The notes under the pieces: generated by a model
The model's database searches: none
What the model was told of the DNA's origin: nothing
Seen by the model: the letters and a program-made list of their open reading frames with translations, nothing else
Translations under genes and position numbers: made by a program
Part shown: positions 11,401 through 23,085 of the stretch, piece by piece
How the letters are laid out: each line of letters starts with the position of its first letter
How positions within the stretch are numbered: position 1 is the first letter of the stretch
Assembly (NCBI RefSeq): GCF_024166365.1
Contig: NC_064825.1
Span: 105,910,480-105,974,479, forward strand
Reading direction: 5' to 3'
Length of the DNA: 64,000 nucleotides
From: Elephas maximus indicus
Taxonomy: Eukaryota; Chordata; Mammalia; Proboscidea; Elephantidae

Positions 11401-11674
11401 GAAGCAAGGATGGAGAGACTGCATCTTATATACTCTGGACATGTTGTCAGAAGGGATCAATCCCTGGAGAAGGACATCATGTTTGGCAAAGTACAGGGTC
11501 AGCGGAAAAGAGGAAGACCCTCAACGAGGTAGATTGACACAGTGGCTGCAACAATGAGTTCAAGCATAACAACGATTTTAAGGATGGCTCAGGACCGGGT
11601 AGTGTTTCATTCTGTTGTGCATAAGGTTACTATGAGTCAAAACCAACTCAACGGCACCTAAAAACTAACAACCT
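8431..11674 (+). mobile_element. RTE-type (BovB-like) LINE, near full length, inactive
   Basis: A non-LTR retrotransposon with one polyprotein (AP endonuclease, then reverse transcriptase), now in several frames. An endonuclease segment at 8869-9177 includes ISELKW. RT motif A (FIDYAKAFDCVDH) lies in 10473-10688. Motif B (QGCTLSPYLFNLYAEQ) is near 10770-10820. Motif C should read YADD but is YAEG (10888-10899), so the catalytic aspartates are lost. The 3' end carries ctatgagtca...caacggcacc, like the SINE tail. Stops occur, for example after 9177 and 10688. It sits inside a SINE. Confidence 0.93.
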
Positions 11675-11743
11675 GTTGGGTTCCAAATGCCGGCCTTTTG
11701 CTTAGCAGCCAAAGCACTTAATCACTACACCACCAGAGTTTCC
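11675..11743 (-). repeat. AfroSINE-type SINE, second part
   Basis: Completes the SINE begun at 8321: ccggccttttgcttagcagc, the A-box region, and a final tttcc, followed by the target-site duplication at 11744-11753. Confidence 0.88.
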
Positions 11744-11800
11744 TACTATTATTGACTAAGTAGTTATTTCAAGGGGTTATAATTCCCTCCATCCTTGAGG

Positions 11801-12644
11801 TTAGTTGTTTTTGTTGTTGTTGTTAGGTGCCATCGAGTCAGTTCCAACTCATAGCAACACTGTGTACAACAGAACAAAACACTGCCCTGCCCTGCACCAT
11901 ACTCACAGTAGTTATACTTCAGCCCATTGTTGCAGCCACTGAGTCAATCAATCTTGTTGCGTGTCTTCCTCTTTTTCACTGACCCTCTACCAAGCATGAT
12001 GTCCTTCTCCAGAGACTGATCATTCCTGATAACATGTCCAAAGTATGTGAGACATATTCTTGGCATCTTAGCTTCTAAGGAGCATTCTGTTTGTACATCT
12101 TCCAAGACAGATTTGTTCGTTCTTTTGGCAGTCCATAGTATATTCAATATTCTTCATCAATACCGTAATTCAAAAGTGTCAGTTCTTCTTTGGTCTTCCT
12201 TATTCATTGTCCAGCTTCCGCATGCATGTGAGGTGATTAAAAACACCATGGCTTGGGTCAGGTGCACGTTAGTCTTCAAAGTGACATCTTTGCTTTTTTA
12301 ACTGGAAGAGGTCTTTCACAGCAGGTTTGCTCAATGGAATACGTCTTTTGATTTCTGGACTGCTGCTTTAATGGATGTTGATTTTCACACACACACCCCC
12401 GTTGCCGTTGAGTCGATTCTGACTCATAGCAACCCTATAGGTCAGAGTAGAACTGCCCAACAGAGCTTCCAAGGAGTGCCTGGTGGATTTGGTTAGCAGC
12501 CATAGCACTTAACCACTACGCCACCAGGGTTTCCGTGTTGATTTTAGATCCACGTAAAATGAAGTCTTTGGCAAATTCATTCTTTTCTCCATTGATTGTG
12601 ATGTTGCTCATTTGTCCAGTTGTGAGGATTTTTGTTTCCTAATT
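11801..12644 (-). mobile_element. RTE LINE 3' fragment (5' truncated), with nested SINE
   Basis: Reverse complement of the last part of the same RTE family. On the minus strand, the 67-codon frame at 11944-12147 corresponds to 11329-11532 of the first RTE (start ILWT, then SLEAKM and QSLEKDIMLG). Possible target-site duplication ttgaggt at 11795-11801 and 12645-12651. Confidence 0.9.
12386..12535 (-). repeat. AfroSINE-type SINE nested in RTE fragment
   Basis: A well-preserved reverse-complement copy (gttgccgttgagtcgattct to ccaccagggtttcc). The exact 10-bp TSD tgttgatttt lies at 12376-12385 and 12536-12545. Confidence 0.95.
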
Positions 12645-12784
12645 TTGAGGTATAATCCATACTGGAGACTTTAGTCTCTGATCTTCATTAATAAAAACTT
12701 CACGTCCTCTAAACTTAGAGCAAAAATTTGAGGTTAGTAATGAAATATATATATGTTCCCACCACTAACCTGAAAGTTGTAATA

Positions 12785-13170
12785 TAGTATCTATCTACCA
12801 TCTGTCTATCTATCCATCCATCTATCCATTCATCTATCTACCTATCTATCTACCTACCTACCTATAAACCTATCTATTATCTGTCTATCTATCTGTCTGT
12901 CTAATCAATCTATCCATCCATCCGTCCATCCATCCATCCATCCATCCATCCATCCATCCATCCATCCATCCATCCATCCATCCATCCATCCATCCATCCA
13001 TCATTTATCTGTCTATCTATCTCTCTGTCTAATCAATCTATCCATCCATCCATCCATCCATCCATCCATCCATCCATCCATCCATCCATCCATCCATCCA
13101 TCCATCCATCCATCCATCCATCCATCCTTCCATCCATCCATCCATCTATCTATCATCTATCTATATCATC
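12785..13170. repeat. Tetranucleotide array (TCTA)n/(TCCA)n
   Basis: About 385 bp of CTAT and CCAT repeats with two long pure (TCCA)n runs, separated by a second TCTGTCTATC-type segment. The corresponding place in the inverted copy (62590-62612) has only about 20 bp of GATA-like sequence. Confidence 0.97.
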
Positions 13171-13457
13171 ACCTCTCTATCTTTCTATCTCCAAGAGAGG
13201 GAAACCCTATAATATTATAATCACAAATAGTGATTAGGGAAGTTAATTGGAAGGTGTTAGGAATTACAATCTTGAAAACATGGAGATTGAGAAGAGTGAG
13301 TGGTGAGCAAGGCCTCTCATGGGAATAAGGTGTGACAGAGCACAGCAGTGGGGTGAAATGCCAGCCAGACCTGAGCTACAGTAGGTGCCCTTCCCAGAAG
13401 TAAGTAAACTAAAAGGGAATTCTGAAGTCTCATAATTTTCACAGGATTTTATTGTGC

Positions 13458-13612
13458 ATGTGGAGCCTTGGTGGCCAATGGTTAAGACTTCAGCTGTTAG
13501 TGACAAATTTCAGCAGTTCAAATTTACCAGCTGCTCCTTGGAAACCCTATGGGGGCAGTTTTACTTTTTCCTGTAGGTTCGTTATAAGTTTCAAGGATTT
13601 TTCTTGTTTTTT
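13458..13612 (+). repeat. AfroSINE-type SINE
   Basis: Begins ggagccttggtggccaatgg and includes a cagcagttcaaatttacc B-box-like region. Absent from the inverted paralogue near 62340. Confidence 0.9.
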
Positions 13613-13704
13613 GTTTGTTTGTGATATTCTGCATAAATAGTGAGATATGATGATGTAAATGGAAGAAACAAATACACATGAGAATATATCATATAATAAA
13701 CATT

Positions 13705-13862
13705 AAAAAAAAATTGCCACCTAGTCAATTCAGAATTATAGTGACCCTATCGGACAGAGTAGAACTGTCCCACAGAGTTTCCAAGGGGTGCCTGGTGGAT
13801 TTGAACTGCTGACCTTCTGCTTAGCAGTGTAGCACTCAACCACTACATTATCAAGGTTTCCA
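13705..13862 (-). repeat. AfroSINE-type SINE
   Basis: Reverse-complement copy. A near-repeat of ataataaa(c/t)at on both sides suggests the target-site duplication. Absent from the inverted paralogue near 62240. Confidence 0.9.
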
Positions 13863-14574
13863 TAATAAATATAGCAAATGAAATAGTTTAAATATGTACT
13901 TTTAGAATTGATATTACTGGGATACTTGGACAGTCATTTAGGAAAAACATATTTTTTTTCAATACTCCATACTATAGCAGGAAAGACTCTAAATGGTACT
14001 CTAGTTTAAATGTTTTTAAAAAATTAAACAATAAAATAATTCTAAGAGAAAGATTTTTTAAAATATAATTTTGGAGTAAGGAAGATTTGTCTAACTATGA
14101 TTAAAATTTTAGAATGTAGGACAGAAATTATTGAAAAATAATCAGCTATGTAAAAGTAAATAGTTCCATATATTAAAAATAAAAAAGCACCAAAAGTCAT
14201 GCCAAATTATAAAGAATAAAGTGGGGAAAATAATAATAAATCGTATCTCAGATAAAGTGCTCATTTCTCTTGTAAATAAAATATTCTTAAGTATCAAGGA
14301 AAAGTAAAAATACGTAAATAGAAAAATGGACCAAATATATAACACTTCACATAAAAAGGGAGAAAAATCATCACTTAAATATATAAAAACATATCCAACT
14401 TCATGAAAAAGAGTGAAATTTTAAACTGCAGATAATTGAGTTTATAAAGAATACACAGTATCTTGGGGAAAGCATGCTTTTTTTTAATATATATTGCTTG
14501 GAAAAGTGCAAAACAGTTCAAGTCTTGTGGAGAGAAATTGGACACCATTGATTAATATCACAAATGTTTCTAGT

Positions 14575-14955
14575 CTTTGGTGGCACAAATGGTTTGTGCT
14601 CCACTATTAACCTAAAAGAGCCCTGGTGGAGTGGTGGCTAAGAGCTCAGGATGCTAACCAGAAGGTCACAGTTCAAACTGACCAGCCATTACTTGGAAAC
14701 CCTATAGGGCAGTTCTACTCTGTCCTATAGGGTAGCTATGTGTTGGAATTGGCTCAGTGGCAACAGGCTTGGTGTTGTTTGGGTACTAACCTAGAGGTTG
14801 GTGGTCTGAACTCACCCTGAAACACAGTAGAAGAAAGGTCTGGGGTCTGCTCCTGTTAAGAGTACAGTCAAGAGAACCTTATAGAGAAGATCTGCTCTGT
14901 AACACATGGGGTCTCTGTGAGGTGGAATCAATTTGATAGCAATGTTATTTTGGGG
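14575..14955 (+). repeat. SINE inserted into an older SINE
   Basis: The inner AfroSINE-type copy (about 14618-14782, agccctggtggagtggtggc to ggctcagtggcaac) splits an older, diverged SINE whose two parts lie at 14575-14617 and 14783-14955. A taaccta motif on both sides of the inner copy marks the duplication. Confidence 0.8.
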
Positions 14956-15057
14956 ATATTTAGTCTTTGCATCGATAAATCACACACACATATGAAATTA
15001 TCCAATAATGGATAAAATAATGAAAAATGAACAAATCTGCTTGGAAAGAAATATAGG

Positions 15058-15345
15058 CAGAATGCTTATTAGGAGCAAGGGTGGAGAGACTTCATCTCAC
15101 TAACTTTGGACATGTTATCAGGAGGGTCCAGTCCCTGGAGAGGGACATCATGGTTGGTAGAGCAGAGGGTCAGTGAAAAAGAGGAGGACCTTCAACAAGG
15201 TGGATTGACACAGCGGTTACAACAATGAGCTCAAGCATAGCAATTGATAGTGAGGATGGCACAGGACCAAGTAGTGTTTCCTTGTGTTGTACATAGGTTA
15301 GCTATGAGTCAGAATCAACTCTGAGGCACCAGCAACAACAACAGG
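15058..15345 (+). mobile_element. RTE LINE 3' fragment
   Basis: Matches the last part of the RTE copies at 8431-11674 and 38464-41253: cagaatgcttattaggagca, then gggacatcatggttgg, and a tail ctatgagtcagaatcaac. Strongly 5' truncated. It abuts the L1 3' region. Confidence 0.9.
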
Positions 15346-18300
15346 GTATATGCCTGGAGCCCTGTTGGTGTAGTGGTTAAGACCTCAGCTGCTAATCAAA
15401 AGCTCGATGAATTCAGAACAAAAATTCGTATTCACAGGCCGCTCCTTAAAAACACTGTGGGACAGGTCTACTTTGTCCCATAGGGTCTCTATGAGTTGGA
15501 ATCGACAAGACTACAATGGCTGTAAGGTCTATACCTAGGAGGAGGATTGCTGGATCATATGGTAGCTCTATTTCTAGTTTTTGGAGAAAATGCCATACCA
15601 TTTTCGATAGTGAATGTTACATTTTACAGTCTCACCAGCAATGGATATGGGCTCCAATTTCCCCACAAATTTGCCAACATTTGTTGTTATCTGTTTTGTT
15701 TTTGTTCTTCTTTTTTTGTCAGTGTAATTTTAGCTGGGTAAGAGAGTATCTCATTGTAATTTTGTGTTGCTGGTCTCTAATATCTAATGATCGTGAATAT
15801 CTTCTCATATGTTAGTTGTCGGCTTGTATAAACTCTTTGGTGAAACTTCTGTCTTTGCCTATATTGTGAATGAGTTTTCTCTTGCAAGTTGACTTGTTCC
15901 AACTTTCTACAGATTTTAGAAATTAGACCCTTATCTGATAAGTCATTTCCAAAGACTTTTTTGCCATCTCTCATTTGTCTATTTACTCTTTTAATAAGAC
16001 TTTTGGTGATCATGTTTTTAATTTTTATGAGGTCCCAGATTAAATCCCACTTGGTCATGATGAATTATTTTTTTGATATACTGTTGAATTCTATCGGCTA
16101 GAATTTTGTTGAGGATTTTTGACTCTATGTTCCTGAGGGATATTTGTCTGTAATTTTCTCTTTTTGTGGTGTCTTCGCCTGATATTGGTATCAGGGTTAC
16201 GGTGGCTTCATAGAATGAATTTGGGAGTGTTCTTTCCTTTTCAATGCTCTGAAATATCCTTAGTAGTAGTGGTGTTAATTCTTCTCTGAAAGTTTGGTAG
16301 AATTCTCCAGTGAAGCTGTCAGGTCCAGGGCTTTTTTGTTGTTGTTGTTGGGAGTTTTTTGTTGTGTTTTGTTTTTAAACTCTTCAATCTTTTCTTTTGT
16401 TACTTTTTTTTTCTCTACCTCAGTTTGTGTTAGTTTAAGTAGGTAGTGTATTTCTAGAAATTTGTCCATTTCCTCTAGGTTTTCAAATTTGTTGGAGTAT
16501 AATTTTTCATAGCATTCTATTATGATTATTTTTATTTTAGTTGGGTCCATTGTGATAGAACCCCTCTTTTTTCTTATTCAACTAATTTGCTTTCTCTCCT
16601 GTTCTTCTATTGTCAGTTTGACCAGTGGCTTGTCAATTTTGTTGATCTTTTCAAAGAACTAACTCTTGGTCTTTTGCACTCTTTCAATTGTTTTTGTATT
16701 CTCTATATCATTTATTTCTGCTCTGATCTTTATTCTTTTATTTCTTCTGGTGACTGAGGGCTTTTTTTGTTGCTCTCTTTCTGTTTATGTGAATTGTAGG
16801 GTTAATGTTTTGGTTTTATCCCTTTCTTCATTTTGGCTGTGTGCATTTATTGCTATACATTGACCTCTGAGCACTGATTTCGCTGTGTCCCAATAGTTCT
16901 GGTAATATGTTTTCTTTCCCATTTGATTCTATTAATTTCTTTATTCAGTTTTTGATTTTTTCTATAACCCAGTAGTTTTTTAAGCAAGGTGTTTTTCAGT
17001 TTTCATATGTTTGATTTCTTTTCCTTACTATTTCTGTTATTGATTTCTACTTTTATGGCATTATGCTCAGAAAAGAGGCTTTGTAATATTTTGATGTTTT
17101 GGATTCTCTAAGGCTTGCTTCGTGGCCTAAATTTCGGCCACAAAGAATGTACACTTGGCTGCTCTTGGCTGGAGTGCTCTATATTTGTGTATAAAGTCAA
17201 GTTGACTGATTGTGGCATTTAGATCTCCAATGTGTTTATTGAGTTTCTTTCTAAATGTTCTGACCTTCACTGAAAGTGATGTGTGAAAGACCCCTACTAT
17301 TATTTTGGAGCTACCTATTTCTCTTTTCAATGCTCTTAGGCTTTGTTTTATGTATTTTGGAGCCCTGTCATTTGGTGTGTATATACCTGTTTTGGTCACA
17401 TCCTCTCGGTGTACTGACCCTTTAATGATTACGTATTGTTCTTCCTTCTCCTTTGTGGGGGATTTTGCTTTAAAGTCTATTTTGTCAGAAATTAATACTG
17501 CCAATCTTTTTCTTCTTTGGATGTTGTTTGCTTGATATATTTTTCTGCTGCTTTTGAGTTTTAGTTTGTGTCATTGAGTCTAAACTGTGTCTCTTGTAGG
17601 CAGCACACAGATAGACCTTTTTTTAATTTAATCCATTCTACTACTTTCTGTCACTTTATTGGTGCATTTAGTCCATTTACATTCTATGTAATTATTGATA
17701 GATATGAGTTAACGGCTAACATTTCATGCATTCTTGTGTGTGTGTGGTGTTGACAGTTTCCTTGTTCATTTAATTTTCTGTGCTGAGACAATTTTCTTTA
17801 TGTATTTACTTTGTGGTTACCTTACAATTTACCTTTATTTTTCTAAGTTCAAAACAATCTACTATTTCTTGATGTTGCCTTAACTTCCTCTCCATATGGA
17901 AGTTCTATGACTACTCTGTTTATTCCATTTTTTTTGGTTTGATGTTGTCATCGTTTACATATTGACATCTCTGGTTCCCTATTTTCAGTCCTTTAGCTTT
18001 GACTTGTTTTTACGAGTTCCCTGTATGGATTGATAACTGGTTGATCTGTCCTGGATTCTAGTTGGATTGTTGTCTGGTATTGTTGGCTGTCTAACCAAAA
18101 GCTTCTGCTTCCTGCTCCCTTGGCGTCTCAGCACTTCAGACCATCCAGCACACATCTGCCCTGCTGGGGCAACTCTGTAGCTCCACCAGTAGGTTTCTGT
18201 AGGCACCCCACTCTGCCAATAAACTTCAGCTGGAAAGCAATCATCTCTCTTGCTCTCTGGGTCAACAAGTCTAGCTCCACTAATAAGTGCCCATAGACAA

Positions 18301-18520
18301 CCCACTGCACCAGAACACCTCCTGCACACAGGCATTCTGCTATCTCGCCCTGTGGGTTGGCTCCAGTGCTGTCTCATGCTGGTCTCCTGGCTCTGTTCTT
18401 TCTGATTCTCTATGGCTGCCAGTTCTCTGCTGCTGCTTCTCACCAACTGTGAATCACACACAGACAGTTAGGATTTGTGAGCAAAGCCTTTCCATTCTCT
18501 GCAGATAACTACTGTCCTTT
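15346..18520 (-). mobile_element. L1 LINE, 3' (ORF2) part, minus strand
   Basis: The downstream half of an old L1 in reverse orientation. Minus-strand peptides at 16275-16550 (EMDKFLEIHYLLKLTQTEVE) and 17127-17504 (GDLNATISQLDFIHKY) match ORF2 linker and endonuclease regions. The frame is broken many times. An internal deletion near 16040 removes most of the RT region relative to the paralogue at 35575-44925. 17985-18520 is less AT-rich and could not be assigned securely to L1. Confidence 0.85.
15355..15530 (+). repeat. AfroSINE-type SINE inside L1 (shared with 37160-37320)
   Basis: Inserted in the L1 at a ggtatat/tatacctagga site. The paralogous L1 has a SINE at the identical position and orientation. 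Confidence 0.9.
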
Positions 18521-19225
18521 TGAGAAATAGCTTTTGACTTGTTACTGGGCCTTAGTGGATACTGAAAGTTTAACCATGGGACACCAAATCACTATGTGGC
18601 CTGAGGTGCCCATCATGAACTTGGTGTTGTCTGACCCACAGAACCATAAAGTTGGAAGTCCATAGCAGCACTCCTTCGTTAAGTGCAATTGGTATATATG
18701 AGATTTGGCTCAAGCAGGACCAGAAGGCACAAGAAAGTTATCTGAGAAAGTGGCCCAAATGCCCATGGTCTCCACTCCTGTCACATTACCTTATATCTCC
18801 TAGCCTGCACCGATGGTCTCATGGGGAGTTCCTTGTGATTGCTTGACTGAGGAAGAGAACACTCATGTCTGGTTTAGAGATAGTTCTGCATGATATGCAG
18901 GCACCACTCAAAAGTCGACAGTGGCATCCCTACAGCCCCTCTCTGAGAACTCCCTGAAGCACAGTGGTGGAGAGAAATTCTCCCCATGGGCAGAACTTTG
19001 AACAGTGCACCTGGTTGTTTACTTTGATTGGAAGGAGAAATGGCCAGTTGTGTGACTGTATACTTATTCATGGGCAATGGTTTGGCTGGGTGGTCAGGGA
19101 CTTAGAAGGAACATGATTAGAAAATTGGAGACAGGGATTGTTGGGGAAAAAGCATGTGGATAGACCTCTCAGAATGGGCCAAAGAAGGGAAGATATTTGT
19201 GTCTCATGTGAATGCTCACTAAAGG

Positions 19226-20082
19226 ATGACCTCAGCAGAGGATGATTTTAATAATCAAGTGAATAGGAACACTCGTTCTGTGGAAAACACTCATCCTCTT
19301 TCCCATCTACTCCTGTCACAGCTCAATGTGCTCATGAACAAAGTGGCCATGTTGGCAGAGATGGAGATAATGCACGGGCCCAGGAACATGGACTTCTGCT
19401 CACCAAGGCTGGCTTGGCTACAGCCGCTGCTGAATACCCGATCCACCAGCAGCAGAAACCAACACCAAGTCCCCGGTGTGGCTCCATCCCTCAAGCTGAT
19501 CAGCCAACAACCTGGTGGCAAGTTGATTACATTGGACCCCTTTCATCATGGAAAGATGTTTTGTCCTTACTGGAATAGACACTCTGGATATGGATTTGCT
19601 TTCCCTGCACACCATGTTTCTGCCAAAACTGCCATCCATGGACTTATAGAATGCCTTATCCACCATCTTGGTACCACACACAACATTGCCTCAGATCAAG
19701 GGACTAACTTCACAGCAATGAAATCTGGCAGTGGGTGCATGATAACGGATTTCACTAGCTTGATAGAATGATGGAATGGCCTTCTAAAGACATAATTATA
19801 GCACTAGCTATGTGACAGTACATTGCAGGGTTGGGGCAATGTTCACCAGAAGGCTGTAAATGGTCTAACCAGCTTCCAATATATTGTGCTCTTTCTCCCA
19901 TAGCCAGAATTCATGCACTCAGGAATCAAAGGGTTGAAATGGACATGGCACCACTCACTATTACCCCCAGTGACCCACTCACAAGAATTTTGCTGCCTGT
20001 CCCCAAGATCTATGCTCCTGCCTGGAGACATATCACTGATTCCATTGAACTGGAAACTAAGAATACCATATGGCCAGTTTAG
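19226..20082 (+). pseudogene. ERV-L integrase remnant
   Basis: Two frames (19226-19771 and 19831-20082) cover an integrase core and the following region. SDQGTNF around the second catalytic Asp is visible near 19690-19715. The first-Asp region lies in another frame, and a stop with about 60 nt of disrupted sequence separates the two parts. Not functional. It is followed at once by the dUTPase region. Confidence 0.75.
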
Positions 20083-20365
20083 GCTCCTTATGCCTCTGGA
20101 TCAACAGCCAAAGAAGGGAATTGCCATACTGGCTGGTATAATTGAACCTGATTACCAAGAGGAAATCAGATTGACATTATATAATGGAAATAAAGAGGAG
20201 TATGCCTGGAATGCAGGAGATCCCTTAGGGTTTCTCTTAGTTCTACCATGTCCTGTGATTAAAGTCAGGAGAAACCTACAGCAACCCCATTCCAGCATGA
20301 CTACTTACTGTGTAGACCCTTCAGGAATGAAGGTTTGGATCACCTCACCAGACCCTGAACTGTGA
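19913..20365 (+). pseudogene. ERV-L dUTPase-like remnant
   Basis: The 150-codon frame has an ITPSDP-like sequence just upstream in the other frame, then LLPGDISLIPLNW and IIEPDYQEEI, matching the conserved dUTPase segments in order. The family normally hydrolyses dUTP. Here it is fused out of frame to the integrase part. The reading frame runs open to the end of the domain, but it lacks its own natural start. Confidence 0.65.
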
Positions 20366-20695
20366 CCAGCTGAGGAGCTTGCTGAGGGCAAAGGGAATAC
20401 AGCATGGATGGTGGAAGAAGGTAGTTCTGAATACAAGTAATGTCCACATGACCAGTTACAGAAATGAGGACCTTAATTGTTATGAAAATTTCAGCTTTGT
20501 ATGTACACATCAAATATATTTGTTTTCTTCACTTATGAAGTATAAGATGTAAACAGGGCTAGTGCATTTTCAGTGGTATGTGTGTTTGTTTATCATGTTA
20601 GGTGCAAGAATGACTTATCACTGTCTTTATTCAGAGATTATGTATGATTTAAAAAGATGTGTACAGGTGCCAAGAGGACAAGCGATGGACCATCA

Positions 20696-21228
20696 TGGTT
20701 AAGATTGTGTGTCACCTTGGCTGGACCATGATTTTCACTATTTTGGCAGTTGTATAATGTTGAGATCACTTCCTGTTGAGATTTGATATGTGATCACCCC
20801 ATGATGGGATCTGCTCTGATCAGTTGAATGGGAACTTCCTTGGGTGTGCCACCTGCTTCAAATATAAACTGACATTCTGGCAAGGATTTGGGGCTTTTTG
20901 TTCATGCTTGATCCTGTATCTGGCTCCTGTTCATCTGACCTCTGGTTCCTGGGACTTGAGCTAGCAGCTTACCTATGGTCTTGCCCACCAATCTCGGGAT
21001 TCATCGATCTTCACCACCTGTGAGCAAGAGCCTGGCTCTCTGACCTGCCAGTCTTGGGCTCACCAGCCCCTGTGGTTATGTGAATCAAGAGAAGCCTCTA
21101 TTTTGACCCCTGCACTTGGAATACTCCACCCTCTACAACCACATGAGCCATTTCCTTAATATAAATTTCTGTATATATATTTATGTACTTTACTTGTTTT
21201 GCTTCTCTAGAGAACCCAGTCGAAGACA
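20696..21228 (+). mobile_element. 3' LTR of the ERV-L remnant (MLT2-like)
   Basis: 533 bp, starting tggttaagattgtgtgtcac and ending gaagaca. It follows the pol remnant in the same orientation and shares landmarks with the solo LTRs at 7188 and 34947 (cttggctggacc, gatgggatctgctctgatc, gcttctctagagaac). This ties those solo LTRs to ERV-L. Confidence 0.8.
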
Positions 21229-23085
21229 TTAGGTAAAGAATTCTTGGTTGGTAATTCTTTTCATTCAGTATTTTATATATGTCTCTCCATTGTCTTCTGG
21301 GCTCTAGAGTCTTTGAGGAAACCTGCACTGATTCTTGTGAAAGATCCTTGGTAAAATATATGGTGTTGTTCTCTTGCTCCTTTCAGAATTCCTTCCTTGT
21401 CTTCTGTTTTCAAGAATTTGATTTGGTTGTGGCATGGAGTTGGTATTTTTTGTCTCTTCTGATTTGGGTTCCTGTAGCTTCCTATAGTTACAGAATTGAT
21501 TTTCTGTTCAGGTCTAAGAAATTCTCTTTGATTATCTCTTGGAAAATTGTTTCCATGCTTTTCTTATTGTAATAGCATTCTGGGATTTCAATAATTCTAA
21601 TGTTAGACTTCTTAATTGAATTCCATATTTCTTTTTGGTTTGTTTGCTTTAAGTCTTTTTTTCTCTTGAGATTTGATAAGTTCAGTTATTTTGTCTTTTA
21701 GTTTATTCTATCTTCAGTCTGTTTGTTCTATTGTTGAGTGTTTCTCTTACTTTTTCTAAATCAGTTGCTTTTTTCCTCAGTTCCAATTGTTCTTTTTTTT
21801 TTTTTTTGATGCTTTCAAATTCTTCTTGGAATATTATTTTGTTCTTCTGTTTTTTGTTTTTTTCCTGATATCCAGTGGTTTGTATTCTGTGCGGTTTAGC
21901 TTTCTTTAAATATATCTGGCACCAGAGTCTGAAAATTATTGATTTTTTGCTTTAGTCTGATGTGCTTAGGAGACATTTTCTCTTCTTCATGTTTTTCTTT
22001 AACTGATTCTTCTTATCTTGTGATTTTGCATGTTTTACTATTTTTTCTAGAACTTGAGACTTTTTGTTAATTTTTTTCCCTTAAATTTGGTCTTCTGGTT
22101 TGTGTGGGAAAATTTTCTGATTAGGTACTGTGGTGGTGCGGTGGTCAAGTGTTCAGCTGTTAACCAAAAGCCTGGCACTTGTCCCACCAGCCACTTTGTG
22201 GGAGAAAGCTGTGGCATCTGACGTGTACAAGGACTCATGGACCTAGGAACCCCTTGGAGCAGCACACTCCAGTTCACAGGGTTGCTATGAGTCAGAATCA
22301 ACTCAACATTAGTAAGCTTTGTTTCTTCACTTAAGAACCACTAGAAGGCACTCTTATTCATAGGTTTTTTTCAACAGTTAATCAGGAGTTTAGGATGCTT
22401 GATCTTTGGAATTCATAATGCTTGCATGGGTGAGGGGGTGTTTAGCTGGTTAAAGATGCTGACATAATGGGTGGAGCTTGATTTTCCTGTGACAAAAATG
22501 GGGGGCTCTTTATGCCTTTTTTTCATGGTCACCCCTGCACAGGTCTCCCATGGTGTCACACTGTAAGTAGGAGCCAAGTGTTTCCCTCTTTTTCATCCAC
22601 TAATTTAAAGTATTCCCCTCCCACTGCTGCCCATGCAAATCCTCCTGGCTCTATTACCCATCTTTCTGGACCTCAGTGAGATCCAACAGCTCTCACAGCA
22701 CCACAAACTCCCTTCAAACTCTCTCAGTTGGATAGCCCATGAACTCCCAGGGCCAATTTGTGCTGCTTAAAAAAAAAAAAAAAGTGGGCTACAGCTTCCT
22801 GAAATGAGCTCCCTTTCTGTGTTCCCTGTTTAGGGTGTTGCAAAATGGCAGCAATGAGCAAGTGGTCCCAATAATAGCATTTAGGTTCTCCCAGCTTCTG
22901 TGCCATCCCTGTTCCTGCTCTGTCTTGCTTCTATACTCAAAAAGAATCTCCAAAGCCTCAGCTGCCCCTGGAGTTCTGAGATTTCAGTCTGTGGTTCTTT
23001 GTATTCATTATTCTGTGTGTAACTTGCTGGGGGAGTAAACGAGAGTATCTACTCACTTCTCCATCTTGCTCCACCCAATCCTACA
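21229..23085 (-). mobile_element. L1 LINE, 5' part (ORF1 and 5'UTR), minus strand
   Basis: Continues the L1 interrupted by the ERV-L remnant. 21.6-21.8 kb in reverse complement gives a Lys/Glu-rich coiled-coil-like ORF1 region. 22.3-23.07 kb is the more GC-rich 5'UTR, ending at a site equivalent to the L1 start motif (minus strand gagcaagatggagaagtgag). Aligns with 43500-44925. ORF1 is broken. Confidence 0.8.
22120..22315 (+). repeat. AfroSINE-type SINE inside L1 (shared with 43968-44165)
   Basis: Diverged copy with gttaaccaaaagcctggcac and ggttgctatgagtcagaatc. The paralogous L1 has a SINE at the same position. Confidence 0.88.

Larger units (their letters stand above)
13171..14570. repeat. 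Intergenic segment present inverted at 61690-62640
   Basis: Non-coding. The reverse complement of 61.69-62.6 kb aligns with 13.19-14.4 kb, apart from two SINEs found only here (13458-13612 plus strand, 13705-13862 minus strand). No gene is seen. Confidence 0.85.
18521..20695 (+). mobile_element. ERV-L internal region (pol remnant), 5' truncated
   Basis: Old endogenous retrovirus sequence inserted in the L1. From its 5' side it holds an RT/RNase H-like stretch (about 18.53-19.2 kb), an integrase-like region (19226-19771 and 19831-20082) and a dUTPase-like region (19913-20365). A dUTPase downstream of integrase is typical of ERV-L. Frames are interrupted by stops and frameshifts, including one near the first catalytic Asp of integrase. 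No gag, env or 5' LTR was recognised. It is a defective fossil. Confidence 0.85.

Noticed and set aside
12785..13170. CRISPR-like or satellite array
   Set aside because: Pure tetranucleotide repeats with no unique spacers, in mammalian DNA; a microsatellite.
15516..15815. 99-codon plus-strand ORF
   Set aside because: It lies antisense to L1 ORF2 sequence and across a SINE boundary; no conserved protein.
17985..18461. 158-codon minus-strand ORF
   Set aside because: It lies in a retroelement-rich stretch between L1 and ERV-L sequence. Low-complexity polar composition and no recognisable domain; I treat it as chance.
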